Shown: positions 10,061-21,468, numbered from the stretch's first letter. The stretch is 64,000 bases of DNA from Paulinella micropora (GCA_019918135.1 WBZZ01000751.1:50001-114000); one strand, 5' to 3'. The notes: generated from the letters alone by a model not told the origin. A program made the numbers and translations.

Positions 10061-12667
10061 TTGCTCGTTGCGCTTGGGCTGACATACATATATATATACA
10101 TACGAACTCACGGACATATACGTGATATAGGTACCTGGCGGTGTATGTTTGGCACCGAACATCTGGTGGAGCAGTATCTCGGATTCCTCCTGGCGTCCGT
10201 GGCTTCGGTCCTGGTGATACTGGTAGTACACCTAGGATTACGGGCGATCGCGGGAGAAGGGCAACGGCTCCCTCCATCCGCGCTGGATAGTCCGGCGGGA
10301 ACGACCCCGGCAGCTAGCCCGGTGGCGGACCGGCGTCGCGAGGCGGAGCAACAGGACGAACCAGACCCATCTGAGGCAGCGAACTTCAGGTGCGGTCACA
10401 TACATACCTCACCGAAATCCCCACGGGGAAAAGCTGAAGTCGAGTCGGAGATGTTGACGACCCCTATGAAGTCATCGGCTGACGAGGGGGAGGCACCGAC
10501 TGAGGACAGCAGTACACCTGCATCGCAACACACTGATGAGGACGTCGATCCCGAAGGGCTAAACACCCCTCAGCACTCGGGATTTGGGTGGATCCCAGAA
10601 GAAGACGAGATCCTATATTATGGCGAAGAATTGAGTCTCACGCGGATGGACGCTAGGGAGGAAGCACGCTTGAGATAATGGGAGAAAGTCGGCAATGAGG
10701 ATAGACTCAAGCCCGACGCTTACAGTGACAAGCTGAACCCGCCCGAAGAGAAGCGGCCCGATGAGCGGCCACAGCCCACGGATCCGGCGTATCAGCACCA
10801 TCGCTGCCCGCCACCGGAGCCGACGGCACATTGGGGCAGGGACGAAGTATTCCCCGCGTACTTTCATGCCTCCGATAATATATTCGGAGTATACGGACCG
10901 AACAACCGTCCGATATACGCATATTCGGAACGGGGCCCGGTACCGCCGCGAACGTGGAGGGTCGTAGCACCCGGAGTGCGTAGGCCATATCGCATCGACA
11001 CGGAAACGATGTTGAAAGGTATGGACCTACAACTGAACCAAGACCCAGATCGAGAAAGGGAGGATTTCAGAAACCGATGCGATACGCGTATGACCCACTG
11101 ACGCGTAGAGTACACCGGATCTACCCACCTTACCCAGATATCACGGATGCGGAGCGCAGGCTGCGGCTACAATGCCCGGCGCTCGCACACACAACCAACG
11201 AACGAACGTTCCCGTTCACACCGTCTAAGGAGCCGTACCGTATACGATTGGTGGGCAACCAGGTTAATCGGGTCCCAGACCCGCACTTGTTTGAGGCAAA
11301 CCCTCGCAAGATTAACCTGCCGCCACCAAAGCCTCCATTCGACGAACGGGGTTTCTCGGACTACCTTGACAAAGCGAGATACGAGCCCACCGAACAGGAC
11401 AACGTCCTGAGGGTACAGTATGAAGGGTCAAAGAAACGCGGGAGAGGATGCCATTGGGGCCTGAGATGCTCGCGGAGATGGCACCTCACGGAAAGAGCAT
11501 ACGCGTCACCAGAGCAATACGCGCCTCACCGATGTCCAGATCACGTATACAACAATGACATCGAATTGATATCCTGCGCACAATCACCGCAATGTGTTGG
11601 ATGGGATGTCCCACACACATGGAGTCATCGCGACAACCCGTTACCGGGGATCGCTCGGTACAAGTCGATGGATGAGGACCGAGTGAAATTTACCAAAACC
11701 TTGTTCGAGCAAGCCAAATCGCTGAAAGGATGGGTGTGATTGGAGGACTATCAGCGAAAACACGCCCTCCGGTTCTACGGCATTTGGAAGGATCCGCGAT
11801 GTTTGCTTGAACCACACCAGCTCAGAAAGTTGCAGTGGTCGCAGGAAGATATCAATTCTTACTACAGACTGCTCGAACTTTCGGGTATCCCATTGCCCGA
11901 GGAGGTCAAGGCATACCGAGCCTACTACCTTCGGAGCAAACATGACCAACCCTGGGACCTCAGGGTTGAAGAGAATGTACTCGCGTACTATAGGCAGGTC
12001 TTAGGCATACCCAAGCCTCCCCTCCCTATGTAGGCCGCGAGGCATAAGACGACGAATACCTGAGAGTTTCCGAGGTGCGGCTCGGCTACGGCAGCAGTAT
12101 TACGTACGGTTCCAACACGAGCATCGGCTCGCGTGGCTGCTGACGATATACCGGTAGTTGACGAGGAGCGACGACCCAAACACATCCCGCATCGCCAACC
12201 AGTTAGCCGATCCTGACGAGAACGTTCCGAACACATATAGAGGCCGCGTGAGAGGCTTCGAACAATGGATCGAACGATTCAGGGCACAGGACGCACTGGG
12301 CTGGGACAGACGATGGGACAGACTTGTCCAAGCCGATGAGTTCCGATGGCACAAAATAACTCAACGGTTGGATTATATCTACCACTTTCGACGTGAGTGG
12401 CCGTACTGGAGGCAACAGTACGAATACCAGCTGGGGCAGATCATTGGTAAATTCGCCCCAGTCATAAGGTGTATCGCGCCACAGCATTCGGAAGTCGGAG
12501 AAGACTTGACCTGGTCGGAAGCAAGGGCTTTGAAAGAAAGCCTGGACCAGGAACTAGACATGCCAGCGGAAGACCAACCCGCAGTGACATGGAGATGGCA
12601 ACCATCATCACCGTCTACCGAAGAGGAGTTCATAAACTCCCTCGAGGAAATATACCTCGACGAATAA
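10061..12667 (+). pseudogene. Run of open segments of an unclassified, degraded element or gene
   Basis: Almost the whole interval is open in one plus-strand frame or another, and residue composition is consistent (rich in Pro, Arg, Trp, Tyr and acidic residues). The first part (about 10,140-10,678) begins with a hydrophobic stretch (LGFLLASVASVLVILVVHLG) that could be a membrane anchor, followed by an acidic, Ser/Thr-rich region. The later parts contain RGRGCHWGLRCSRRWHLTER, WSQEDINSYYRLLELSGIPL and FRREWPYWRQQYEYQLGQII. No known domain is visible. It looks like the decayed coding region of a repetitive element rather than a spliced host gene. I cannot say whether it belongs with the LINE. 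Confidence 0.4.
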
Positions 12668-12912
12668 GCGTAGACGCGTTTTGAGACCCAACAAATGGGT
12701 TGTATATATATTCTTAGACACTTCGACCTTCGCCACAGCGACGTAGATACTTGCCGGGTGGCAATAAGAAAATGTCTGCAGACAACAAAACCGAACAAAC
12801 AACGCCGAACACGCCAACGGCACCCTTGACACTGGCATAGCGCCCGTTCATCCCTATGATGGACGAGGATGCACGGAGGTATTGAACAATTGAGATCAAT
12901 GCCTCCCTGTAT

Positions 12913-13145
12913 TCTCGGTATCACAGATCCTTCGGACGGATTAGGGCCGAGGCATATGCTAGGAACGCGGAACCTTAGAATTGCTCGGACATTCGTTTCA
13001 CATTAGATGCAAATGGCCCAGTAATGCTCGGATCACAGATCCTTAAGACAAGGAATGGGGAACGCGGAACCTGAGAATTGCTCGGAGATTTGCTTCAGAT
13101 CAGATGCAAACCGCCTAGTAATTTTCGGATCACAGATCCTTAAGA
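12913..13145. repeat. Imperfect tandem repeat, about 97-113 bases per unit
   Basis: Two full units and the start of a third share the boxes tcggatcacagatccttaag, ggaacgcggaacct, agaattgctcgga and agatgcaaa. Unit starts are near 12,914, 13,027 and 13,124. Unit lengths differ (about 113 and 97), so homogenisation is incomplete. Confidence 0.7.
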
Positions 13146-14428
13146 CGGCGAAGGTATGGTTTGACAGCGACATGATCAGACCGTCGTACGTCTATGGCAG
13201 ATCGCCATAGAAGAGGGGGAGGAGATAGTTCAAAATTCAAATTCAAATTTGAACTCGAAAATCTCCAAACTCAAATTTGTATTTTGTAAGTACCGGACGT
13301 ACAACGGTGATGAAGAACAAAAACTTAGCGGTCTCAAGCTACTCAATGGGTTGTCTCCACAGGAGTCGATGACCCATGAGGAAACAGACCAGGAAAGTGC
13401 GCTCTCATTTGCCGATATTTACCAATCTACCCCTATTTACTACGGTTCCCGTATAAGACGGGGAGGGGGGATTGTAGGCGCAGATAGGTAAATATGCGAC
13501 CTTTTCTTATACCCCTATACACAGTGATGTATAGAAGAGCTATATCTCTTTAAGATGTAGTTACATCAGTTTTTATTTATATACTTTTGAGCCGGTTGAA
13601 AACGATAATATTACGATTCATAACCGGTACTACTGAAGTTTTTTAAGCCGTATAATATTATCGTTAGGGATGACACTGGGAAAGGCCTCTCTTTTTCCTT
13701 TTTTTTGCTTGGCTCTGACAGTCTCCTACATTTTCCGCCATACTGGTTTCCTCTCTCTGCAGAGGAGGAAGATTATGTTATTTTCAGAGTGCTGTGGAAT
13801 TGGAAGGATAAATATCCCGGCTTACATTAAATAATATCTTTTGATTATAACCGACAAAAGTAGGCTTGCCATGCAAGATCCGAGTCTCTTTCGGTAGGCT
13901 TGCCGGCATACAAGATCCGAGTCTCCTGTTGTCACGAGTCTTTCACTGATCTACAAACTCCTTGTTGTAGCAGATTCTTGCAACTCCCTTCGCGCTGTAT
14001 TAAGACAGGAGGTCTTACCCTTACGAGCTTAAAGGAAAATGAAATTTAAGAATATTATAAAACTGAACATAACTGGTTCAAGGCTAACTTGACTGACGGG
14101 CCTCCACTTCTAAAGTATTACTATGATAGAAAGGGAAGCGAGCATTGAACCCAAACAACAAGCCAAAGGGAAACCGTTTCGGAATCCGAAACCAAGTTGA
14201 ACCGCTAAAAACGGAGTGTCCCTTTCTGACACGGGTCAACTGACACGATTCGTTACGTCCGTAACGGTAACCTGCATAAAAGTCACACATGTGGGTAGCC
14301 CAAACCACTCACACAGGGGTAAGAACTAAACAATGAGGGGCCGGAAGCTACGCCGGATGCCGCTTTAAACATGTTAAAAACAAAAAACAAGAGTAAAAAA
14401 GTTCAATTTAATCATTTCCAACCATGCT
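13146..14428. other. Gene-poor host DNA with a short duplication
   Basis: No gene supported. At 13,861-13,926 a unit containing taggcttgcc, caagatccgagtct is duplicated in tandem. Between 13,575 and 13,670 the words aaccg and aacgataatatta occur in inverted orientation (taatattatcgtt), a possible fold-back. Confidence 0.45.
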
Positions 14429-14448
14429 CACTTTTATGCATAAACGGG
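14429..14448. repeat. Palindrome-family half site
   Basis: cacttttatgcataaacggg, a copy of the ACTTTTATGCATAAAAGT palindrome with one diverged arm. A second copy with the same diverged arm lies at 19,619-19,636. Confidence 0.6.
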
Positions 14449-14476
14449 ATCGACTCCCATGAAACACCATGAAAAA

Positions 14477-15417
14477 TTACTCAGTGGCCTGCTCAGTAGG
14501 GGCAAAAATTGCAGCCTGATTCTTGTGCCACTTGGTGTGGCAAAAGTCGTTGCAGAAGTAACAGTGAATGGAGATGCCATCGTTTTTGACACAGCCGTTG
14601 AGGACGGAGTCGAAGCAAACGACCGAACACGGAGTTGGGGAACCGGAGGAAGACGACTAACTGGGCACGTACGGCGGTCCGTGCAGGTAGTGGTTGTCGT
14701 GTTTGCAATGCACAACGCCATCTTCTTCGACGTCCACGCCTTGCAATGCAAGTGAAACAGACCGCCTTGGTCACGCCCTTTGCACTTCCGCCAAGGTGCC
14801 CCTTTTTTTCCTCCTCGTCGTCGTCGTCCTCAACTTCGTCGTCACTGGTAGCCTTTTTCTTCTTGCCCTTCTTCTTGTTCGGTTTCAGGAACTCCTTGAC
14901 GCGAGCGAGCCAGGGCCCTTGCTTCATCTTGTTCCTCGTCTTCTTCTTTTTCTTCTTCTTCAGTTTTTTCTCCTTCTTCTACCTTGTCCCCTTCCAGTTC
15001 AGCCTGGGCTTTGTCTTTGCCATCCTTTCCAACAAGTGTTGCTGCAGCTGCAAACGGTGACTCTTCGGATTGGGTCTGCGGCAAAGGGCTTTGAGGAACG
15101 ACGTCTCCGTCTCCAGTTGCAAAAAACATGCAAGTGGCACCAGTGCCTGAAACCGGTCAGCACTTTTATGCATAAAAGTGGTGAGTGAAATTGGGCTCGG
15201 ACGTAAAAAATAGACCCCAATTGGAAAATCGAAAAAACCGTGAAAAAGGCAGCCTAGCCAATCCGAACGCGCAAATTTTATGCATAAAAGTGCCAACTGC
15301 AAATGGTCCAGACGTCTTTTTCAGTGGCAGCCACGTTGGCAGCCTGCTCAGCCATCGCCTTCAGCAAGTCTTTGAGCTTCTTGTTAAGCTTGCCTACAGT
15401 TGCCACTTGGAATCCAT
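14477..15417 (-). CDS. Probable host gene: Lys/Glu-rich protein with C-terminal Cys/His cluster
   Basis: Minus-strand coding segments with consistent character. About 15,417-15,310 reads VGKLNKKLKDLLKAMAEQAA and VAATEKDVW, a helical segment. 15,129-14,842 gives an Ala/Glu/Lys-rich region (EEGEKTEEEEKEEDEEQDE), and 14,927-14,800 gives KKKGKKKKATSDDEVEDDDD. The end, finishing at a stop at 14,477-14,479, reads CSVVCFDSVLNGC then HCYFCNDFCHTKWHKNQAA, a Cys/His cluster that could bind zinc. The palindrome-bounded repeat at 15,161-15,292 falls between the first two segments, probably in an intron. Exact splice sites were not resolved and the function is unknown. Confidence 0.4.
15161..15292. repeat. 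Palindrome-bounded repeat, copy 1
   Basis: Starts with the perfect 20-base palindrome CACTTTTATGCATAAAAGTG, continues with gtgagtgaaattgggctcgg, and ends with TTTTATGCATAAAAGTG. With its flanks (cagtgcctgaaaccggtcag before, ccaactgcaaatggtccaga after) it is a close direct repeat of 17,281-17,465. It resembles a short non-autonomous repeat with palindromic ends. No coding capacity. Confidence 0.75.
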
Positions 15418-15639
15418 AATCGAAAAAATCACCACAAAACACGTGAGGAAGTGGGAGGGGGAACGAAATTCAAACTCAGCCACGCAAACCAAGACACCAA
15501 ACAAAACACAAGACAAACAGAGAGCACACACAGAACAAAAAGCAGAAGGGAGAGAACACGAGAACGAAAGGGAAATGCTTGTTGACCAGTAGGTGCACTT
15601 CTGGTGGTTCCTGACTCAAAGTTGTGACGCAGCGACGCA
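15293..15639. other. Spacer beside host gene
   Basis: Apart from the exon-like segment to about 15,417, an A-rich stretch (15,470-15,570) with simple acaaa and agaga words. No gene seen. Confidence 0.4.
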
Positions 15640-15933
15640 TCATGTCACACCCTCAGGCAAGCTTAACGACGATCTGTTGCCCGAATGCAAACAGTCTCGT
15701 TCAGCCAAATGAAAGATCGTAGTTTTGTTTTTCTGTTCGTCCCAAACAGAAACGAGCCACATTCGACCCTGTTCAGACCTCGAGGAACGAAAGTTGGTGA
15801 CCATCCCTTTGCTGACAGTTCGAATGTTTTGGCGACACTCTGGCAAAGAAGGGGGTAGGACAAGCAACTCCAGATTCTCGTCGATGCACCAGAACCGATT
15901 GGAGCTTTTTTCATCATGTTTTTTTTCAGACAT
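15640..15933 (-). CDS. Possible exon or small host gene
   Basis: Not recognised. The minus strand from the Met at 15,933 gives 97 residues including SSNRFWCIDENLELLVLPPS, ECRQNIRTVSKGMVTNF and GRMWLVSVWDEQKNKTTIFH, an alternating hydrophobic pattern suggestive of beta strands in a globular protein. A TTTTTTTTCAG lies on the opposite strand at this start, so boundaries are uncertain. Confidence 0.25.
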   Translation of the reverse strand: MSEKKHDEKSSNRFWCIDENLELLVLPPSLPECRQNIRTVSKGMVTNFRSSRSEQGRMWLVSVWDEQKNKTTIFHLAERDCLHSGNRSSLSLPEGVT

Positions 15934-16212
15934 TGTCTCAAAGCAGTCTTGGGCTGTCGAGAAAAACAGAGGGTGGTTGAGAAAAGGTCGAAAGGGAATT
16001 TTTGCACTCAAGAAAAACAGAAATTGTCCTGAGCCAAAAACAGTGTTTTTTGGGCAGAATCATAATCTTGGGCCGCGGGATTCCAAATTTGAAGTACGGT
16101 TCGCATTGGCCCAAAGAGGCATTTCCGGACTAACAACTTGAAAAATGAGTAGCCCAAAACTTTTCAGGCACTGGTGGCACTGGACACACACTTTGGACCC
16201 GCCCGGATTAGC

Positions 16213-16320
16213 ATTTATGCATAAAAGTCTCACATTCAACTCAGTCCAAACCGGTTTTTTCATATTTTTTGGAAAAAATTAAAGCTGAAAAGGCAATTTG
16301 GGACTTTTATGCATAAAAGT
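16213..16320. repeat. Palindrome-bounded repeat, copy 2 (diverged)
   Basis: Bounded by catttatgcataaaagtct and gacttttatgcataaaagtc. The interior is diverged from copy 1 but keeps its layout: a Ser/Thr-poor AT-rich core with ccgg and gaaaaa words and a similar length of about 110-130 bases. Confidence 0.55.
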
Positions 16321-16614
16321 CTCATGTTCACACTGGACTTAGACAGCTTTTCATGACCTCTGAAAATGCATGTTTTTCAGATCCTTAAGCGCGATTACCT
16401 TTCCACACTGAGATCTCATTTCAAGACCCTCGCATAACAGCTGGACGGCCAGCCACATCGACATCCGCACGACGAGATCGTTCAAAGCGACCTAAAACTA
16501 CGCAAAAGTTATACAAGTACAGTACCCAAACCTTTGTTGAGCAATCTTGAAATGGAAACATTGTTTGGACAGGCGACTTTTTGAGGTTTGGATTCGAGGC
16601 CTGGCTGAAACCTT

Positions 16615-16980
16615 TTGTTTGCTCCAGAGCGACTTCACCGCTACTGGAAAAAGATTGCGTCAGTCGAAGATGGTAAAGGGGGTACTCGGAAGTTGGACGA
16701 AACACAGGCAAGGCATCTGATCGCAGAAGGGACACACTTGTTTGCTTCGTTCTTTGCTTTCACGGTGTTTCAGCAAGGACGACGTTTTACGCACTGGGAG
16801 GTGGATCTGTGTCTCGAACTAAAACATCGTGGTCTCAGCAGAGAAGGGATCGATGTTCTCTCTTCTGCAGGAAGAATTCTTCCTTTGCGAAGCTTTGATC
16901 TGCACAGAAGCAAACGACTTGCTTACCTGATTCTCTCCATCACAGTTTCAAGGCGTGAACTCACACAAAAGACCATTTAA
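16615..16980 (+). CDS. Exon-like open frame, unknown, possibly transposon-derived
   Basis: No ATG opens it; the frame begins after a CAG-rich stretch. It encodes about 121 residues: LHRYWKKIASVEDGKGGTRK, HLIAEGTHLFASFFAFTVFQ, FTHWEVDLCLELKHRGLSRE, GIDVLSSAGRILPLRSFDLH. The regular hydrophobic and charged pattern makes it more convincing than its surroundings. It could be an exon of a host gene or part of the ORF of an old DNA transposon. No catalytic motif is visible in this fragment. Confidence 0.35.
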   Translation: MFAPERLHRYWKKIASVEDGKGGTRKLDETQARHLIAEGTHLFASFFAFTVFQQGRRFTHWEVDLCLELKHRGLSREGIDVLSSAGRILPLRSFDLHRSKRLAYLILSITVSRRELTQKTI

Positions 16981-17189
16981 CACTTTGTTGAACACATGTT
17001 GGTTACACACCGAAATTGTTTCCTTGATAGTGTTTGCTTTAAAATCAGTTCGTGGAGGGTTTTCAAGAAGTCACCAGACAACAACTGCATTTTACACTGT
17101 TAACGAAATGTTTTCAGTGGAAGGGTAGACAATTTCAAACAAAACCGAGCGAGCCTGAAAAAAGCTTGTAGGGCAAAACCGGACTTGGG

Positions 17190-17206
17190 ACTTTTGTGCA
17201 CAAAAG
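17190..17206. repeat. Variant palindrome site
   Basis: cttttgtgcacaaaag. It has the same architecture as the ACTTTTATGCATAAAAGT sites, but the centre has changed from ATGCAT to GTGCAC with both arms still complementary. Confidence 0.55.
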
Positions 17207-17310
17207 CTCCAAGTGTGGCAAGTCCATTTTGGAACAGTTAAATTTTAAAAAATATATAGTTCTCTTCAAAAACCTTTCAGGTGCTAGTACCAGTGCCTGT
17301 AACCGGTCAG

Positions 17311-17441
17311 CACTTTTATGTATAAAAGTGGTGAGTGAAATTGGGCTCGGACGTAAAAAGTGGACCCCGTTTGGAAAATCGAAAAAAAGGTGAAAAAGGC
17401 ATCCGAGCCGATCCGAACATGGAACTTTTATGTATAAAAGT
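17311..17441. repeat. Palindrome-bounded repeat, copy 3
   Basis: Close direct relative of copy 1. Both terminal palindromes here read TTTATGTATAAA instead of TTTATGCATAAA, so the two ends share a substitution. Flanking homology to copy 1 extends from about 17,281 to 17,465. Confidence 0.75.
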
Positions 17442-17465
17442 GCCAACTGCAAATGGTCCAGACCT

Positions 17466-18945
17466 GTCTGAACCGAACAGTTTGGTTTTCGTGAGTAGTG
17501 GTGTGTTTGGTTTCTTTCAAAAGTGACGTGAAACATGTTGAAACCACTCATGATGTGCATGAAGTTGCTAGTTCAGAAACCGCTACGACAGATGTCAGGG
17601 TGACTTCAGTAGAGCATGCAAATGTCTTGAAAAGTGACAAGAAGGAATTTTAAAGCATGCATTGTTTTTTCAATGTATCCCTTTTTAAAACTTCCCTCAA
17701 TACAAAAAACACAAACATATCAGTAAACAAGCATCACTGCACCTGTAAACATGCTGCTGTGCTAGGCAAAACGAAGCACGTACTGTCGTGATCTGGTCTA
17801 CTTGGTTCGACTACTTTGCAACGAGTCTGAAGTTTTGTAATGCTAGTGTTCCCAATTTGGGAGTGGGCCAGTACAACACTTTGGACGGTTGTGGGTGTAA
17901 TTCAATCGCAGCGGTTGCAGCCTCCCAGCTTAATGTGGAATGATTGCAAGACAAACGTAATTCCAGATTATCTTTTTCAGCAGGTTTTGACAGAAGTTGC
18001 ACGAGGTAAGATGCACGAGTTGCAAACCAGGAACCATGATTTTTTGTAATTTTTTGAACACTCTGCTTCCAGGGAATCAAACAGAATTCCGCTCAGGTTG
18101 CCAGTCAGTCTTTCCACCTACAGCGATCCTGCGAACAAAGGAACTCTTTTCTTCGGTGTGCGGTTGGAAGACCGAAACATCGTATCTAATCATGCGCTGA
18201 TTCGTGACAACGCGGCCCTTCCTGAAGAAGCAAGAAAAGCACTCCGAATTATTTTGACATTGTTTGAGTAGTTCATGCCCGTGGTAAGTCTTTGGCTCAG
18301 CTGTACCGTTGCTGTCTGCAGTTTTGTTGTTGTTGTTGTTGTTGTGCAGGCCCAGGACCTGGGTTGCGTCATTCGTGAAACTTGCCAAAACAAATTTGGG
18401 TGTACTTGCACAGAGCTTTGCATGTGTTGTTGCATTTCAAAGCTAACGAGTACATACATGTCCTGACGTTGCACCTGCTCCTGTTGAAATAATAGCAAAG
18501 TGTGTACCACCCTGCTTGGCGAGCGTTCCAGCATGACCCCAGGATGTTCTCTAAAGAAAAATGTGAAGTGAATCTCAGCAGCGTCGCAAGACATTCTTTT
18601 AGCGACCCCATGCGGTTTGATCTTCAACATGTACAGAAAACGCTGTTGTTGCTGACTCACAGTCGTGACAACCTGGGCAAAAGCTCCCGTAACCAGGACG
18701 GACAGAAGATTGAGCCTTGGGGTCCAGAGGTAGAGGCGGCGTACAATCTTTTTATTGGAGCTTGTTGTAAGAATTAAAGTGGGAACTGCAAGAATGTACC
18801 CTGTTGGCGCAGCCGAAGAATGGGATTCCAAGGATAACATGAAAAACATGCTTGTTCTATTCGAGATCAAGTTGCAAATCAAGAATGACGTTTTTCCACA
18901 GTTCTACAAAAACGTCCAGCGCTGCAAGCGCCTTTCTGTTTTAAA
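17466..18945. other. Gene-poor host DNA
   Basis: Short, overlapping open frames on both strands with no motif. A GTT trinucleotide run (18,325-18,345) is present. A short plus-strand stretch (FSKEKCEVNLSSVARHSFSD and following, 18,541-18,770) could be an old exon but nothing confirms it. Confidence 0.4.
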
Positions 18946-19554
18946 ATGACTTCTCACTGTTGCGTAGCAATTGACGAAGGAATCGTGGATGATCCGCTGG
19001 AAGATTCCCAGGAAGCAGAGTCGCAATGCAACAGGGAGCTACAGCCATTTCAAGGCGAGCAGGAATTGTCGCATGCAAGTTTGCAGAGAAGAGATTCAGC
19101 AATGTCTGTGGATGATACAAAGGCAGGGGACGACCCTGGAGAAAGGTCACTGGCGATGAGTCCTAGAATGTTACCGTTGCTAAGGGGCAGGCGTCGAGGG
19201 GAAGCAGAGCTGGACGCAGCTGAAGATGGAGATGAAAATGAAAAAATTACTCACAGCGATTCCCAATGTACCTCAGATAGTGATGATGATAACATTTCAG
19301 ATGACTTGGAGTGCTCTGCCACCGATGCAAAGTATGAAGTAGTTGCTAGCCAGCAATCGATTCGTCCGCCCTTACGCAGCTCTGCACATGCAGTCAGTGC
19401 ACCTGGATGGCACGCTTTGGTGAGGATTTTGACACTGACCCAACTCCGTCAACAGCTTCCAGCCAGGGTTGAAAGATTGTGCACGGTACGACAGTTCATA
19501 ATTTTTGTAATAAAAGTTTTTTTAGTGAGGAAGTTGCATTTGCGAAGGACCTAG
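18946..19554 (+). CDS. Possible host gene or first exon, acidic protein
   Basis: Not recognised. The ATG follows a TTTTAAA stretch. The frame encodes an acidic, Ser-rich protein (DEGIVDDPLEDSQEAESQCN; DSDDDNISDDLECSATDAKY). The C-terminal 40 residues turn hydrophobic and basic after VRILTLTQLRQQLPARVERL, so translation may leave this frame through an intron donor near 19,480. Low-complexity acidic sequence makes family assignment impossible by eye. Confidence 0.3.
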   Translation: MTSHCCVAIDEGIVDDPLEDSQEAESQCNRELQPFQGEQELSHASLQRRDSAMSVDDTKAGDDPGERSLAMSPRMLPLLRGRRRGEAELDAAEDGDENEKITHSDSQCTSDSDDDNISDDLECSATDAKYEVVASQQSIRPPLRSSAHAVSAPGWHALVRILTLTQLRQQLPARVERLCTVRQFIIFVIKVFLVRKLHLRRT

Positions 19555-20379
19555 GTTAAGATTATCATTCCGGCTGAACATTGTGTGACTGTTTTAGTCA
19601 ATGTTGTTAATAATGTAGCACTTTTATGCATAAACGGAGCGAGTGTCTTTTGCGTTAACATCATTTTTAATTCAAGCTAGTGTTAATTAAATTTTTCTTA
19701 CTCTAGCTACTGTTCCCATGTATGGAAATGGTCAGTGCAGCAGAATTTAATTTACTGAGTTAGTTTAAGGAATGCAAAATGTTTTTATGTATATATGAAA
19801 GTCACAAATTTAGTTGAATTCGGCTGGGTACTGGTGTTTTTCGACATCGATATTTTTTTTTTACAATTTTTTAACAGCAGCTTTCATTCACTTACAGCTT
19901 TTATGCATATATATAAATGTTTTCCGACAGCTGGTATGCTTTTCTACGTATCTACTTATATAGATTCCATAAATGATCCTTACATGTGATTTTTTTAGTG
20001 TTAGTACTGCGTGACTAAGGTCATGATCAGATGAGACGTCATGAAGTTCACACTGCAAGGCAGGAAGCTTAAGAGAATCATGATCAGCACATGTATACGT
20101 ACACACATTCAACTAGTTCAAATCAACATTTCTAGCATTTCTTTTACTTTGTTTTTGAGCTCGAGATCGAGGTATGTAGTTCCCACCGGGGTACCACTAG
20201 CACCGGTACCACTCTAGATCTGCTGACTTCTAGGCCTATAGCTAGTATAGGACTTGTGGAATTCGACTTTTATATACGTATTTTGACCAGCTTGCAATTG
20301 TGATCACTAAAAGAAATGAAGTAATAAGGCAAAGTAACGTAATTTTCTACATTGTTGACTAACATCTAGAACATATACT
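19555..20379. other. AT-rich host flank of element A
   Basis: No gene. Contains palindrome-family copies at 19,619-19,636 (cttttatgcataaacgg) and a partial one near 19,899. At 20,155-20,235 a GC-richer patch has nearly palindromic restriction-like words (ggtaccactagcaccggtacc). Confidence 0.5.
20374..20379. repeat. Target site duplication, left of element A
   Basis: TATACT directly precedes the terminal AG of element A and is repeated at 41,867-41,872. Six bases is the known Polinton duplication length. Confidence 0.85.
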
Positions 20380-20526
20380 AGTAGTTGATAACCTAGAAGG
20401 TGTCGCAAATTTTATCAAATTCTCGACACTTCCAGGTTGTTGCAGCCCCTCCTATTGATTATAAATACGAAGAAACAAAAACAAACAAAAAGCCTTTTAC
20501 ACCAAACTACGAGAAAAATGTATGTA
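20380..20526. repeat. Left terminal inverted repeat of element A
   Basis: Matches the reverse complement of about 41,718-41,866 with few differences. Ten bases in, 20,390-20,438 forms a hairpin: arm AACCTAGAAGGTGTCG pairs with CGACACTTCCAGGTT. Confidence 0.9.
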
Positions 20527-20790
20527 TCATTAAATTGACCTTTTTCGTCTTCCTCTTTAGAAGCAACTCAGGCTCAACCACCTACCACACACAACAAGTA
20601 TGGTAGATAAAATTCCTTTGCAAACAAGGAGGGCTTTCGCCCAATTTTTTTTAAATTGAATACGCACTAGTTTATACTCCTATACGCAAAAGGAGTTAGT
20701 GGTTATAACCACCTTTATTCAATTCTTCGTCTTTTATATTGTTCATACAATTGAATTATTTCATAATGTGTTTTTCCATTCTTAATCATC

Positions 20791-21207
20791 TTACGGGCTC
20801 AATTCATCTTCTACTCCCATTGGTTGATTTTCAGCACTAAGCCACTGCTCAAATAACTTAAGTTGTCTCTTCCTTTTTTCTTCTTCTCTTTTCTCCTCTC
20901 TTTTCATTTGTTTAATTCGTTCTTTTCTGTCTATTTCTTCTTTTTTCTTATTCAGTAATTCCTTGTTAGCATAAAATTTATTTTGTTGTGCTTTTTCTTG
21001 CTTCTCCAATTCCAATAATTCTTGTCGTTTTTGCTCCTTTCTGCTCTGTATTATATCTATTTTGATTTCATTGCTCGCTTTCTGTCTCATTAGGTCTGTG
21101 TATGTTTTATCCCTTAATTTCTCAATCCATTTCTTGTTGTTTTCTCTTTCAACATACTCTCCTTCACTCTCGCTTCTGCCGTCGTCATCACTCATCGTTG
21201 TTCGCAC
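20791..21207 (-). CDS. Charged coiled-coil protein, element A, unknown
   Basis: 138 residues if the first Met is used; the second Met (MSDDDGRSESEGE) is also possible. An acidic N-terminus is followed by a long uninterrupted Lys/Glu/Gln-rich helix (ELLELEKQEKAQQNKFYANK; EEIDRKERIKQMKREEKREE) with heptad-like spacing, so a coiled coil is likely. It is the outermost gene on the left of element A. Element B has a different coiled-coil ORF (43,128-43,412) at a comparable place, without visible sequence similarity. Function unknown. Confidence 0.55.
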   Translation of the reverse strand: MRTTMSDDDGRSESEGEYVERENNKKWIEKLRDKTYTDLMRQKASNEIKIDIIQSRKEQKRQELLELEKQEKAQQNKFYANKELLNKKKEEIDRKERIKQMKREEKREEEKRKRQLKLFEQWLSAENQPMGVEDELSP

Positions 21208-21468
21208 TTTGTCTGGTTAAGGCTACTCTGAAAAGAGAAAGTTGTCCAAGTAAAAATTCAACTTGGTGGCTTTTTAGCGACAACGCCTACGTGGCTGGTG
21301 TAAAAAAAGTTTGCTTTTCCTTTTTATCGGCATTTCAAATTGTCAGCAGAAAATCCAGAAATTCAATCACGTGTTTTTGTCTGTTTCTTTTTTCATTCTG
21401 CGACTTTTTCAGAATTCCCAAAGTGATCAAGAGAAGAAATCCAAACCTCGCCGTTTTTGTGTGCGTAG

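Noticed and set aside
13575-13670. tRNA or other structured RNA gene near the aataatatta inverted words
   Set aside because: No cloverleaf arms or internal promoter boxes could be found.
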